Notes: generated by a model not told the origin, from the letters alone. DNA of 61,259 nt from an uncultured Bacteroidales bacterium (GCA_905234655.1 CAJOJG010000014.1:1-61259); one strand, 5' to 3'; counted from the stretch's first letter, positions 32,300 to 41,914 are shown. Numbers and translations are program-made.

Positions 32300-33862
32300 A
32301 TGAGCGAGTATATTGATTACGGAAACATAGATTTTCAGCGTACCGTCAAGAGCAATTTTATTGACAAATCGGGACTTATAGAGTTTTTGAACAACGTTAT
32401 TGACACACGAAATTCTTTCCTTTGCATATCCCGTCCCCGCCGTTTCGGCAAGTCCGTTGCGGCGCAGATGGCGTATGCATATTACGACCGCTCGTGCGAT
32501 TCCGAAAAATTGTTTGAAGGTCTTGAAATTTCAAAATCACCCGACTACAAGAAATACCTCAATAAGTATCCGACAATCTACATCGACTGGAACAAGTTTT
32601 CCACTTACGACCACAAAACCGTCGTTAAAGAGGCGCAAAAGCGTCTTGTCGCAGACCTGAAAATTTCGTACCCATTTTTGGAAACCAAATATTCTTTCGC
32701 CGATGCGCTTACCGAAATCAACATGAAGACAGGCGACCGCTTCATTTTGATTATCGACGAGTGGGACATGCTCGTCAGGGACGAAGACATAAAAACGCGG
32801 GACGAATACGTCAATTTTTTGCGTGCGATGTTCAAGTCAAATTCCGCCAACAAACTTTTTCCTCTTGTTTACATGACAGGAATCCTGCCGATTATCAAGT
32901 ACGAAACTCAGTCGGCGCTCAACAATTTTAGGGAACATAGCATTATCAATCCAGGCAAAACAGCCAAATATTACGGATTTACAAAAGACGAAGTCAAAAA
33001 ACTGTGCGCAGAAAACGACATGGACATCGACCTCATGGAACATGCCTACGACGGGTATATCATCGGCGAAGAAAGGTCGATGTTCAATCCGAATTCCGTG
33101 ATGCAGTCTATCGACAACCGCAATTACGGCAGTTATTGGGAAAAATCAGCATCTTACACATACATAGAGACTTATATCCATATCAACGACGAAACCGTCC
33201 GCCCAAAAATCGAAGAAATGCTCAACGGCGGCGCAGTGGCGGTGGAAGTTACGAGTTTTAGGAACGACATGAGGCATATCGAAAATGCCGACGATGTATT
33301 TACACTCTTGGTTCACCTCGGATATTTGTCATACGACCCTGAAACCTACCGCGTTATGATTCCGAACACAGAGGTTGCGGGCGAGTTCAGGAACACAATC
33401 GCGAAAGCCGGCTGGGACTGGCTTTCAAAGGCGTTGGCAAATTCGTTGACGTTGTTGGACAAGACGCTCAAACTTGACACGGAATACATCGCAACCGCCT
33501 TCGACAACTACCGTCCTAACGCATCTTCGGTTCAGAGAATCAACAACGAAGCGGCCATGGCGTGCGCCATCCGAATGGCTTACTTTGCAGCGGAAAGAGA
33601 TTACAAAATTTTCCACGAACTTCCTACCGGCAAAGGTTTTGCCGACATGGTGTTTGTCCCGTTGCCCAAATCGTCGCGCCCCGCAATAGTCGTGGAACTC
33701 AAATACGGCAAGACCGCCGACGGCGCAATCGCCCAAATCAAGCGCAAAAATTATCCTGCAAGCCTTAAAGGTTTTTCAAAGAAGATAATACTTTTGGGCG
33801 TCAATTACAACAAGGCAGAATCCAAGCACGAAGTCGAGTTGGAAGTAATTGATGGCGAATGA
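32300..33862 (+). CDS. AAA-ATPase_like protein with C-terminal PDDEXK_9 nuclease-like domain
   Basis: A 520-residue protein of a family present in many copies in Bacteroidales. The N-terminal AAA-ATPase_like domain opens IDYGNIDFQRTVKSNFIDKS; Walker A SRPRRFGKS is at residues 44-52 and Walker B FILIIDEWDML has D153 and E154. The C-terminal DUF1703/PDDEXK_9 domain has GKGFADMVFVPL and IVVELKYGK, giving the D ... E466-x-K468 nuclease pattern. Activity of the family is not well established. The gene has its own promoter, stands alone and is bracketed by near-identical hairpins. It differs from the AAA_14/DUF4143 protein near the left edge. Confidence 0.88.
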   Translation: MSEYIDYGNIDFQRTVKSNFIDKSGLIEFLNNVIDTRNSFLCISRPRRFGKSVAAQMAYAYYDRSCDSEKLFEGLEISKSPDYKKYLNKYPTIYIDWNKFSTYDHKTVVKEAQKRLVADLKISYPFLETKYSFADALTEINMKTGDRFILIIDEWDMLVRDEDIKTRDEYVNFLRAMFKSNSANKLFPLVYMTGILPIIKYETQSALNNFREHSIINPGKTAKYYGFTKDEVKKLCAENDMDIDLMEHAYDGYIIGEERSMFNPNSVMQSIDNRNYGSYWEKSASYTYIETYIHINDETVRPKIEEMLNGGAVAVEVTSFRNDMRHIENADDVFTLLVHLGYLSYDPETYRVMIPNTEVAGEFRNTIAKAGWDWLSKALANSLTLLDKTLKLDTEYIATAFDNYRPNASSVQRINNEAAMACAIRMAYFAAERDYKIFHELPTGKGFADMVFVPLPKSSRPAIVVELKYGKTADGAIAQIKRKNYPASLKGFSKKIILLGVNYNKAESKHEVELEVIDGE

Positions 33863-33867
33863 ATCCC

Positions 33868-33931
33868 AATAAATCCATCCCCGTCGGAATCCCGAAAAAA
33901 AAATCCACATTCCGACGGGGATGGATTTATT
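33868..33931 (+). terminator. Long perfect hairpin, copy 2 of the cassette-flanking repeat
   Basis: The arms 33868-33890 and 33909-33931 pair perfectly over 23 bp around an 18-base A-rich loop. It lies between two convergent genes and is AT-rich at its foot on both sides, so it can act as a terminator in both directions. Core and loop repeat the hairpin at 32182-32220. Confidence 0.8.
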
Positions 33932-33967
33932 CCAGATGTTGTCAAAATCAAAACGGAACAAGCATCC

Positions 33968-35896
33968 TTACTGCATAATCTTGAACTCCGTCCTCCTGTT
34001 TTTTGCCATGTTTTCCTTGGAGTCGTTTGGCACACAGGGTTTTGACGAGCCGTAGCCCTTGGCGGACAGGCGGGCGGCGGGGATGTCGTTGTCAACCAAG
34101 TACTTCACAATCGCCATCGCACGGTTTTGGCTGAGCTCTATGTTGTGTGGCTCCTTGCCGGCGTTGTCGGTATGGCCGCCGATTTCAATCTTGAGAGTCG
34201 TATTCTTCTTCAGGAAATCGACGAGCTTGTCAAGTTCGTAGAACGATTCCGGCTTGAGGTCGTACTTGTCAGTGTCAAAGAACACATTCTCAAGCGTGAC
34301 AGTATTGCCGACAGTGGGCTTGTCAAGTCCGATTTCGATATACTTCTTCGTCACCGTGTCGGGAATGTTCTTCAGGCTGAAATTCATGGAGTTCATCAGG
34401 TAGCCGTCGGCGCGGACATTAAGCGCGTAGTCGTTGCCCTCGGGAAGATAGAGCATTATGTTGACAGGCTCAATGGCGGTGGACGCTTTCTGGACAGTCT
34501 TGCCATCTGCAAGGCTGACAATCTCAAAATCAGACTTTATCGGCTCTTTTGACTGGTTGTCCTTCACAACGCCATACACGAGCAAAGTGCGGTTGGGCTG
34601 TACAGGCTTTGGCAACGAGATTTCGTACAAATCGAGTTTTGTGTTAGTGTGGCGGTCGGAGGAAATGATGGCCGTATTGCCAAAGACCGAAACGGCAAGC
34701 CTTGTCTCATTGTCCTTCGTGTTAATAGGATAGCCGAGGTTGACCGGCTTCCCCCACGTGCCATCTTCCTGAAGATGAGACACAAACAAGTCGTGTCCGC
34801 CCATGCCGGGATGACCGTTTGAGGAGAAATACAACGTCTTGTTGTCCGCATGGATAAAGGGGCTCATCTCGTCGTCGGGCGTGTTGATATTCTCACCGCA
34901 ATTCCTCGGCTCGCTCCACCGTCCGTCGCCGAGCAACTCGCTGTACCAAATGTCCTTTCCGCCATAGCCGCCCTGACGGTTGCTGACGAAAAACAAGGTC
35001 TTGTTGTCTGCGGAGAACGACGGCTGGGATTCCCAAGCACCAGTGTTGACAGGCGCAGGCAGTGCGTGTGCGTATGTAAACTCGCCATTCTTGAAGTATG
35101 AAAAATAAATATCACAACACCTAATCAACCCGTCGGGGCATGTGCAGCTCGTGAACAGCAAAATCTTGCCGTCTGCGGACAGGAACGGCGCGCCCTCGTT
35201 GTTGCGAGTGTTGATAGTTGCACCGATGGAGCGCGCCTGCTGCCACGGCTCGCCGTCGACACGTCGGCTGATGAAAATATCCTCCTGAGTATGTGGCAAG
35301 TGGGGATTTTGAGCCGTCTGTGGCAACTCGATAGTATACACGAGCGTATTTCCATCGGCGGACAGCGACGGGAAATAGTCATTGTACATTGTGTTGACCT
35401 TACCACCGAGGTTTCGCGGATTATAGTCCACAGGATTAGCGAGCGCATGGATACGGAACTCGGCGAGCTTAGTATTTTTCTCGGCACGTTGACGCTGCCT
35501 CTCGTCGACGGCACGGTCAAGCGTCTTCAACTTGTTGTAATACTTCAGCGCGTTCTCGTTGTCATACTTGTCAAAATAAGCGTCGCCAAGTCCGAGGATT
35601 GTGCTTGGGTCGTCGGGCATGATGGCGAGAACCTGGTTCAAGATGCCAATCTCCTCGTCGTAACGCTTGAGCGTCGCGGCGATGTCGGCCTTGAGCCAAT
35701 ATGCGTCGACAAAATTAGGGTCGAGCTTTATCGCCTTGTCAGCGTATTCAACCGCCTCGTCAAACTGCTGGGCGCGGAACTTGCTGGCACTCTGCTCAAA
35801 TGCAATTATCGCCTTCTTATTCGTAGAGTGGTACTGTGCCGCCGCCGTGAAAGCGATGGCCATAATACAAAATAACAACAAAATCTTTTTCATCAT
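33968..35896 (-). CDS. PorE-like T9SS protein (TPR, PD40 propeller, CRD, OmpA)
   Basis: A 642-residue periplasmic protein. The domains run: signal peptide (1-21), TPR region (about 25-135, FDEAVEYADKAIKLDPNFVD), PD40 beta-propeller (about 160-400, YFPSLSADGNTLVYTIE, QPSFSADNKTLFFVSN), a carboxypeptidase-regulatory-like domain (about 430-505, LLVYGVVKDNQSKEPIKS), and an OmpA C-terminal peptidoglycan-binding domain (KIEIGGHTDNAGKEPHNIEL ... NRRTEF). This order and length match PorE, a type IX secretion component that links the machine to peptidoglycan. Other OmpA/PD40 proteins share the layout, so the assignment is not certain. It follows the phosphatase-like gene by 62 bases on the same strand, probably in one operon. 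Confidence 0.75.
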   Translation of the reverse strand: MMKKILLLFCIMAIAFTAAAQYHSTNKKAIIAFEQSASKFRAQQFDEAVEYADKAIKLDPNFVDAYWLKADIAATLKRYDEEIGILNQVLAIMPDDPSTILGLGDAYFDKYDNENALKYYNKLKTLDRAVDERQRQRAEKNTKLAEFRIHALANPVDYNPRNLGGKVNTMYNDYFPSLSADGNTLVYTIELPQTAQNPHLPHTQEDIFISRRVDGEPWQQARSIGATINTRNNEGAPFLSADGKILLFTSCTCPDGLIRCCDIYFSYFKNGEFTYAHALPAPVNTGAWESQPSFSADNKTLFFVSNRQGGYGGKDIWYSELLGDGRWSEPRNCGENINTPDDEMSPFIHADNKTLYFSSNGHPGMGGHDLFVSHLQEDGTWGKPVNLGYPINTKDNETRLAVSVFGNTAIISSDRHTNTKLDLYEISLPKPVQPNRTLLVYGVVKDNQSKEPIKSDFEIVSLADGKTVQKASTAIEPVNIMLYLPEGNDYALNVRADGYLMNSMNFSLKNIPDTVTKKYIEIGLDKPTVGNTVTLENVFFDTDKYDLKPESFYELDKLVDFLKKNTTLKIEIGGHTDNAGKEPHNIELSQNRAMAIVKYLVDNDIPAARLSAKGYGSSKPCVPNDSKENMAKNRRTEFKIMQ

Positions 35897-35958
35897 AGTT
35901 TGTTTAATTACATATTATTTGTAAGATTTGTAAGATTTCTCGCGAAGCGACACACCTT

Positions 35959-37599
35959 TTAATTATTAATCACCTCGTCAATCACCTCGCCGGAAGAATA
36001 GTCCGGGCTGAGGATGCGGATTAGCGTGGCGATTGTGGGAGTTATGTCGGCTATCGAGACGCGGCGGTTCACGGTCTTCATTGCAATGCCCTTGCCATAG
36101 AAGGCGAGCGGGACGTGGGTGTCGTGGTTATATGCCGAGTTCTGAGCCGAACACGAAAAACCTTTTGCCTGCTGCGTGATGTCCTGCCAACCCGGCGAGA
36201 GGTTTATGATGATGTCGCCGGAGCGGTTGCGGCAGAAGGAGTTAGCCGCCTGCTGCCAAATTCCGGAGTTTGGACGGCTCGACGTCATTATGCCGGAGGG
36301 CATGGCATGGTCTATGCCGTCGATTTGGATCAGGAACTGGGACGCCATGTCCTGAATATCGTCAAGCGGCACTTTATACCGCTCGATAGCAAGCCTGTTG
36401 AGGTAGACCTGGTGGTCGTTATACTCCTCGACCCACTTGTCGTCGCCGTAGAGCGCACGGAGGTACGCCTCGAGGAGTACCATCGTGCTTTGGAGATTGA
36501 TTTGGCGGCCGGGCATTCCCATGTCAGTCAGGAACATCGGCGAGTCCGACGAGCCACGGTCCGCCGTGAAAAACACGACATAATTGCCTCTGCCAATCCT
36601 TGCGTCGAGCGTCGACAAGATTGTGGCGATGGAATAGTCGAGCCGGATATAAGCGTCCTGGAGTTCCATGGATCTTATGCCAAACACGTCGGATATGTAC
36701 CCCGGCGCGGCAAAATTAATCATCAGAAGGTCGGTGAACTCGTCGCCGCCAAGGTTTTCCTTCTCTATCGCCGTATGCGCAAACTCACACACAATGTCGT
36801 TGGCCCACGGCGTGTATTTCAGCAGCTGGTAGCCGTCATACTTGCCCTTGGAAAGTGCGCGGAGGTCGTATGGGAACGTGCTGTGACCCTCGATGCCGTG
36901 TTCATAGATGCTGTTGTCGGGCAGGGACGCGCGGTATTCGGAGGCGTTCTTTATCGGGAACCATGTCTTTTGAAGATGAGTCGACGCCAGGCCACGGTCA
37001 TTAAAGTCCTGCACCCATTTAGGAAGCTCGCCGGTGTAGTAGCTGCTCGAAACGAACTTTCCCGTCTGCTCGTCGAACCAGTACGCACCGTCCGCAAGCC
37101 TTCCCGCCGGCAAGACCGCGCCATAGTCGTTCCAAGAGACACTGATGACCTTGCTCTGCTTGAAGTTGCTGAGTTTGAGCTCGTCGCCGAGTGTAGTGCC
37201 GAGGAGTTGGCGCGGCGATGCGCTGCCGGCATCGGTCTGTGAGCCTACAGTACGATATTTCGCGTCCTTGACCGCCGCGACCCTCTTGCGCGAGAGGCGG
37301 TCGTACCATTCGTTGGAGATAATGCCATGATTAGACGGATTCCCGCCGGTATAGATTGTGGCGTATGCCGGCGCAGGTTCGGTAAGCATGTAGTCATAAT
37401 AGGCGTTTGTACAATATGCGCCCTGGTTTATGATACGCAGGAACCCATTGTCGCCCATCGACGAGGCATAACGCGAAATGGCGTCATAGCGCATCTGCTG
37501 CACGACGATGCCGACTATGACAGGCACATTAGTCTGGGAATAGGCACCGGCAAGCATGGCGATGGACAAACATACAAACGCAAAAAATTTTTGTTTCAT
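35959..37599 (-). CDS. PafA-like alkaline phosphatase superfamily protein, catalytically degenerate
   Basis: A 546-residue protein with a signal peptide ending at AYSQ. The fold of PafA-type phosphatases is clear: VGIVVQQMRYD, IYTGGNPSNHGIISNEWYD, LPAGRLADGAYWFD, VPLAFYGKGI. Compared with active family members as I know them, the first metal aspartate (VDQM) is Q, the nucleophile threonine (YTAPGH) is P and its GH is AY, the K-D-R motif is NDY, D-Y-x-G-H is G-Y-I-S-D, and the ADHG histidine is R. Only the ADRG aspartate, the asparagine of SNEW and the last histidine (DTHVP) remain. It is probably a binding or scaffold protein rather than an enzyme. It stands upstream of the PorE-like gene. 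Confidence 0.8.
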   Translation of the reverse strand: MKQKFFAFVCLSIAMLAGAYSQTNVPVIVGIVVQQMRYDAISRYASSMGDNGFLRIINQGAYCTNAYYDYMLTEPAPAYATIYTGGNPSNHGIISNEWYDRLSRKRVAAVKDAKYRTVGSQTDAGSASPRQLLGTTLGDELKLSNFKQSKVISVSWNDYGAVLPAGRLADGAYWFDEQTGKFVSSSYYTGELPKWVQDFNDRGLASTHLQKTWFPIKNASEYRASLPDNSIYEHGIEGHSTFPYDLRALSKGKYDGYQLLKYTPWANDIVCEFAHTAIEKENLGGDEFTDLLMINFAAPGYISDVFGIRSMELQDAYIRLDYSIATILSTLDARIGRGNYVVFFTADRGSSDSPMFLTDMGMPGRQINLQSTMVLLEAYLRALYGDDKWVEEYNDHQVYLNRLAIERYKVPLDDIQDMASQFLIQIDGIDHAMPSGIMTSSRPNSGIWQQAANSFCRNRSGDIIINLSPGWQDITQQAKGFSCSAQNSAYNHDTHVPLAFYGKGIAMKTVNRRVSIADITPTIATLIRILSPDYSSGEVIDEVINN

Positions 37600-37639
37600 T
37601 TGTTGAATGGCTCGTTATTTGAAATATCTAACACGATTG

Positions 37640-37647
37640 CAAAGATA
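37640..37647 (-). promoter_or_regulatory. -7 element of the phosphatase-like/PorE operon
   Basis: On the minus strand this reads TATCTTTG, 40 bases before the ATG at 37599. Confidence 0.6.
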
Positions 37648-37678
37648 TAAATAATCATCGAAAAAAACACCAACAAAC

Positions 37679-38569
37679 ATGAAATATGTGTTTAACGTGC
37701 TGCTGGCGTTTGTCGTGATATGGATTATATGGTCGGTCATAGACCACGACAAGAAGGACACGAGCCCCGAACTAACGCACATAGGGGCGGAGGACACCTT
37801 CGACGGCACACGGCGGATAGAAACATGCCGGAATAAGTTCTCAAAACCCATCGCGGTGGAGTTTTATAACGACGAGATGTTCGTCTCCAACATCGTCAGC
37901 TCGTCAAAAGGGAGCGACTCGAGCGGCTTCGTATGCCGCACAAACCTCTACGGCGATGTTGTCGGCGCGCTCGACACGCCCGAACTAACCTCGCCCAAAG
38001 GCATGGCGGAGAAGAACGGCGTACTCTACATCGCCGACATCGACCGGCTGATTGAATACGACATCGACTTGGACTCGACAATGAGGATAATAAAGATAAA
38101 AGGTGCAAAGAGCCTGTGCGACGTCGAAGCCGACCGGCTCGGCAATGTCTACATATCCGACACCCAAAATGGCTGCATCTACAAGCTTAAAGGCGACACG
38201 GCGGTGCTTTTTACGCGCGACACGCTGTGCCAGGGCATCATGGGACTTTGCAGCTACGACCACTACCTCTACGCCGGGGCTGACGACCGCATAATCCGCA
38301 TCGACGAATACGGACACGTAAGGACACTGGCACATACCACATACCCTGTGTACGGCATAAGGGCGGACGGCGACGGCAACTTCATAACCACGGACTTTGA
38401 CGGCACAATATACGCCACAAACCTCTACAAGACCCAGACCATCATCTCAAAACGCAACGGCATGAACGCGGCAATGATTGGCTACATGCCGGAACAGAGG
38501 CGGCTCGTCGTGCCGACGTACAACGACAACAGCGTCGAACTTTACGAAATCGGCAAGTATTTACAATAA
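37679..38569 (+). CDS. Membrane-anchored SMP-30/NHL-like beta-propeller protein
   Basis: A 296-residue protein. An N-terminal hydrophobic segment (YVFNVLLAFVVIWIIWSVI) is an anchor or uncleaved signal. The rest repeats propeller-like units: KPIAVEFYNDEMFVSN, SPKGMAEKNGVLYIADIDRL, CDVEADRLGNVYISDTQNG, YGIRADGDGNFITTDFDG. This fits the SMP-30/gluconolactonase or NHL propellers but without a clear set of metal ligands, so a binding role is as likely as lactonase activity. It is divergent from the phosphatase-like operon and followed by the DUF1573 gene with its own promoter. Confidence 0.6.
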   Translation: MKYVFNVLLAFVVIWIIWSVIDHDKKDTSPELTHIGAEDTFDGTRRIETCRNKFSKPIAVEFYNDEMFVSNIVSSSKGSDSSGFVCRTNLYGDVVGALDTPELTSPKGMAEKNGVLYIADIDRLIEYDIDLDSTMRIIKIKGAKSLCDVEADRLGNVYISDTQNGCIYKLKGDTAVLFTRDTLCQGIMGLCSYDHYLYAGADDRIIRIDEYGHVRTLAHTTYPVYGIRADGDGNFITTDFDGTIYATNLYKTQTIISKRNGMNAAMIGYMPEQRRLVVPTYNDNSVELYEIGKYLQ

Positions 38570-38588
38570 AATTGCCGAAAAATTTTTG

Positions 38589-38596
38589 TAACTTTG
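38589..38596 (+). promoter_or_regulatory. -7 element of the DUF1573-DUF445 operon
   Basis: TAACTTTG matches TAnnTTTG, 45 bases before the ATG at 38642. Confidence 0.6.
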
Positions 38597-38641
38597 GGGC
38601 GTTGTTCGTAATGTTTTATACAATGCAACAATATAAACGCC

Positions 38642-39703
38642 ATGAGAACGCTACTGACCATATTGACAGTGATTGTGACATTCCTGGGCATGGACGCACA
38701 GCCCGTCATGCAGTTCGACACACTCGAACACGACTTCGGGCAGGTGAAAGAACTCGGCGGGATTGTCCAGCATAGGTTCGTGTACAAGAACATCGGCGAC
38801 AAGCCACTGATAATCAACCGTGTGCATACATCATGCGGCTGTACATCGCCCGCATGGTCTAAGGAGCCGGTACTTCCTGGACGCTCTGGCTACATCGACG
38901 TAAGCTTTGACCCGCGCGACCGTCCCGGCTCGTTCACAAAAAGCATCATCGTCAGTTGTAACGCCAAGGAAGAAAGCGTGACACTATATATAACAGGCAG
39001 CGTCACTCCACGCCCCGAGCCGCTGTCGTCGTCGTACCCATACGCCATGGAAGGCCTCCGGCTGAAAGCCACGACCGTCAACTTCAACAAAATCGCCGCA
39101 GGACAGACCGGCACGAAGGAAATCGAAGTCGTGAACCCGTCAAAAGCAAACATCGTCATCGCCCCCGACCCGACCAACACCCCACCCTACTTCCAGGTGT
39201 CTGTCAAACCGTCAATACTGAAACCGGGCGAAAAAGGCACGATAAAATGTACGTTCAACACTGCTAAATTCACTGAATACGACTACGTTACGTTCGACGT
39301 GCCGATTCTCGTGAACACATACAGCCACGACCTCCACACCAAGGCGATAATCCACGAAGTCTTCACCGAGAAGACAAAGAAAAAAGCCCCAGTACTCGAA
39401 CTTGAGAACCGGCAGGTAGACCTCGGCGACATGGCGAGCGGCGAAGTCAAAAAATTCACGCTCACATACCGCAACACCGGCATAGACACGTTGAAAATCA
39501 GGGCTGTGCGCAACGCCTGCGACTGTATCGCATTGAAGATCGACACTCCGTCAGTGCCGCCCGGCGGCGAGGGGCGCATATCGGCGGTTTTCGACTCCGA
39601 AGGCCGCACAGGCAAGCAAGACCGCTACCTGACCATAATCAGCAACAGCCCGACGACCCAACAGACGGTATGCCGCATAACTGCCAACATCACCGACAAC
39701 TGA
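38642..39703 (+). CDS. DUF1573-repeat secreted protein
   Basis: A 353-residue exported protein with a signal peptide (MRTLLTILTVIVTFLGMDAQ). It has two DUF1573 immunoglobulin-like repeats, each with the family pattern: FDTLEHDFGQVKELGG then TSCGCTSPAWSKEPVLPG (about 24-130), and QVDLGDMASGEVKKF then NACDCIALKIDTPSVPPG (about 255-350). The C-G/D-C motifs may form disulfides. The middle has an ASH-like segment. Role unknown; probably periplasmic or surface. The DUF445 gene follows after 8 bases. Confidence 0.8.
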   Translation: MRTLLTILTVIVTFLGMDAQPVMQFDTLEHDFGQVKELGGIVQHRFVYKNIGDKPLIINRVHTSCGCTSPAWSKEPVLPGRSGYIDVSFDPRDRPGSFTKSIIVSCNAKEESVTLYITGSVTPRPEPLSSSYPYAMEGLRLKATTVNFNKIAAGQTGTKEIEVVNPSKANIVIAPDPTNTPPYFQVSVKPSILKPGEKGTIKCTFNTAKFTEYDYVTFDVPILVNTYSHDLHTKAIIHEVFTEKTKKKAPVLELENRQVDLGDMASGEVKKFTLTYRNTGIDTLKIRAVRNACDCIALKIDTPSVPPGGEGRISAVFDSEGRTGKQDRYLTIISNSPTTQQTVCRITANITDN

Positions 39704-39711
39704 CCTGACTC

Positions 39712-40899
39712 ATGGAAACCTACACCTACATACTAATCCCGCTCATAAGCGCAGTAATAGGCTACGTCACAAACGTCATAGCCATAAAGATGACATTCTA
39801 CCCGCTGGAGTTCAAAGGCATAAAGCCATTTTTCGGCTGGCAGGGAATCATACCGTCAAAGGCGACAAAGATGGCTGAAAAATCCGTCGACCTGCTTACA
39901 CGCGACCTCTTCAAGCCCAAAGACGTGTTCACGCGGCTCGATGTCAACGAAATCATAAAAATCTCCTCGGACGACTTCATGAAAATGGCGCGTCAAATAT
40001 CCGACACAGTACTTGCCACAAAAGTCCCGGTATCCGGCACGGTATTGGGGCGGAACGTCAAGCCGCAAGTCGAGGCGGCGATTGCCAAGGTATTGCCGGA
40101 CATCATTGGCAGGTCGATGGGACAAGTAAAGGAGGACATCGAAGAAATCCTCGACCTTAAAGACCTCGCCGTAGAGACCCTGAAGGAGGACAAGAGCCTG
40201 ATTAACAAGATTTTCCTCGACCTTGGCGGAAAGCAGTTCCGCTTTATCGAGACATCAGGCTTGTGGCTTGGATTCCTGTTTGGATTAGGTCAAATCATAA
40301 CCTGCATGTACACCCACCACTGGATGATGTTCGTCACATACGGAATCTTCATCGGCTACATAACCAACGTCTTGGCGATAAAGTTGATATTTGAACCGGC
40401 AGAACCGCGCAAGTTCGGTCCATTCACGCTGTGGGGACTATTTTTAAGGAACCAGAGGGCAGAAAGCTTCAAGTACGCCGAAATAATTGCATCACGCATA
40501 CTTACAGCCGAAAAACTGTTCGACTATATCTTCCGCTCGCCAAACAACAACATGACCCACAAAATCATGGAATCCGAAGTTTCACACGCCATCGACAGCG
40601 TTGTCAACACTATGCCGTCATTAGTGAAGATTGCCATGACAAACCAAAGGATTTCGGAACTTAAGTCGGTGACGCTGTTCCACTTGATGAACGAACTGCC
40701 GCTCTACATCGGTGTCATATACCCCTACGCCGAAAAGACACTGGACATCCACAACTCAATCGGGGAAAAAATGGCATCCCTTCCGCCCCAAAAGTTCATA
40801 GACTTCCTGCGCCCCGCCTTCCAGGAGGACGAATGGAAACTCATAGCCGTCGGCGCGGCATTAGGCGGCGTGGCGGGATTCCTTCAATCACTTATTTAA
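39712..40899 (+). CDS. DUF445-family membrane protein
   Basis: A 395-residue inner-membrane protein. The signature GYVTNVIAIKMTFYPLEFKG near the N-terminus is repeated as GYITNVLAIKLIFEPAEP in the middle, as in DUF445/YheB proteins, with a further hydrophobic end (GAALGGVAGFLQSLI). A long helical segment lies between the two. Function unknown. It is the last gene of the DUF1573 transcript and converges on a lipoprotein gene with only 4 bases between the stops. Confidence 0.82.
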   Translation: METYTYILIPLISAVIGYVTNVIAIKMTFYPLEFKGIKPFFGWQGIIPSKATKMAEKSVDLLTRDLFKPKDVFTRLDVNEIIKISSDDFMKMARQISDTVLATKVPVSGTVLGRNVKPQVEAAIAKVLPDIIGRSMGQVKEDIEEILDLKDLAVETLKEDKSLINKIFLDLGGKQFRFIETSGLWLGFLFGLGQIITCMYTHHWMMFVTYGIFIGYITNVLAIKLIFEPAEPRKFGPFTLWGLFLRNQRAESFKYAEIIASRILTAEKLFDYIFRSPNNNMTHKIMESEVSHAIDSVVNTMPSLVKIAMTNQRISELKSVTLFHLMNELPLYIGVIYPYAEKTLDIHNSIGEKMASLPPQKFIDFLRPAFQEDEWKLIAVGAALGGVAGFLQSLI

Positions 40900-40903
40900 C
40901 AGG

Positions 40904-41887
40904 CTACAACGCCTCTGTAATCTTTGTCCTGAGAGTCTCCACAGCCTTGCAAATCTGAATCATCTGCTCGTCGGAAACTGTGATGACGGTGTGAGAACCC
41001 TGAGTGGTAACAGACTGGCCATTAATCACTTCAACCTTGTCCTCGCCATCGATTGTCTCGATGGACACCGGGTCGTATGACTTGGAGAGTTCCTTAAACG
41101 CGGAAACGAGCTTGACGTAATCTGGATTATTGCCCATGTAGTGTACAAGGACAGCCATGAGGTCGTCAAGGATGTTCTTTTGGCTGGCGATATGGTCGCG
41201 CATACGCTTGTTCTCTTTCTTCTTATAGACCTGCGACGCGAGGTAAAGGCTCTCCGTCCATACGCCCGTGACCATCATTGCACTTACGTCCGCACGGTTG
41301 TTTTCACGGAGGTATGTGTCCATGTTGTAATAGCTCATCGTCGAGAGGATAAGCAACGAGTCGAGGTTGTTGTTGTTAGTGGCGATGCGCTTAAGGCTTT
41401 GGAAGTCAAAGAATTGGGACAGTTTCAAGGCATCAGTGAGTTTCCTTATCGCCACGAGGTAGTTAAGCACGTCGCCGGTCTTGTTGTACACATTGAGGTA
41501 GCCGAGGTCAGCGCAGTACACTCCGAGGCCGAGCGACTTCTTGAACGACGTCTCGAAATTGTCACTTCTGGTCGCATCCAGCAGAAGGCTCTCACTATAA
41601 GGAACTTTCATATCCTGGATGATAGCCGAGACCTCCACTGGCGACGGGAAACTTTGAATCAAGTCGCCGAAGTCAGCGATGTTACGGCTGCGGTAACGGT
41701 TGAGGAAATCCTGGTCCAATCCGTATGAATCATAGTCAATTTCGACAGTCTCATTACCAGTATATGTAATCTCCCCATTGTCGGAAGAGTTTTGGTTTGT
41801 GTTATTACCACTGCCAGAACAAGCAGCAAGCATAGCCACCGATGCCACAAGGCACACAGATACCAATTTTATCATCATTCTTTTCAT
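40904..41887 (-). CDS. Unknown helical lipoprotein
   Basis: A 327-residue protein with a lipoprotein signal (VAMLAAC, lipidated cysteine at residue 23) and an Asn/Ser-rich linker. The rest is helix-rich without membrane segments (FKKSLGLGVYCADLGYLNVY, LLILSTMSYYNMDTYLREN, QKNILDDLMAVLVHYMGN). I recognise no named family, but similar lipoproteins occur in Bacteroidales. It has its own promoter, and the gene ends against DUF445 on the other strand. Confidence 0.75.
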   Translation of the reverse strand: MKRMMIKLVSVCLVASVAMLAACSGSGNNTNQNSSDNGEITYTGNETVEIDYDSYGLDQDFLNRYRSRNIADFGDLIQSFPSPVEVSAIIQDMKVPYSESLLLDATRSDNFETSFKKSLGLGVYCADLGYLNVYNKTGDVLNYLVAIRKLTDALKLSQFFDFQSLKRIATNNNNLDSLLILSTMSYYNMDTYLRENNRADVSAMMVTGVWTESLYLASQVYKKKENKRMRDHIASQKNILDDLMAVLVHYMGNNPDYVKLVSAFKELSKSYDPVSIETIDGEDKVEVINGQSVTTQGSHTVITVSDEQMIQICKAVETLRTKITEAL

Positions 41888-41914
41888 ATCTTAAGACATT
41901 ATGTTTAATGACGG

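Noticed and set aside
31890..32303. A 137-codon ORF between higBA and the AAA-ATPase gene
   Set aside because: It starts inside the 45-bp repeat, spans both arms of the long hairpin, the terminator hairpin and the promoter of the next gene, and has no domain-like pattern. It is probably chance.
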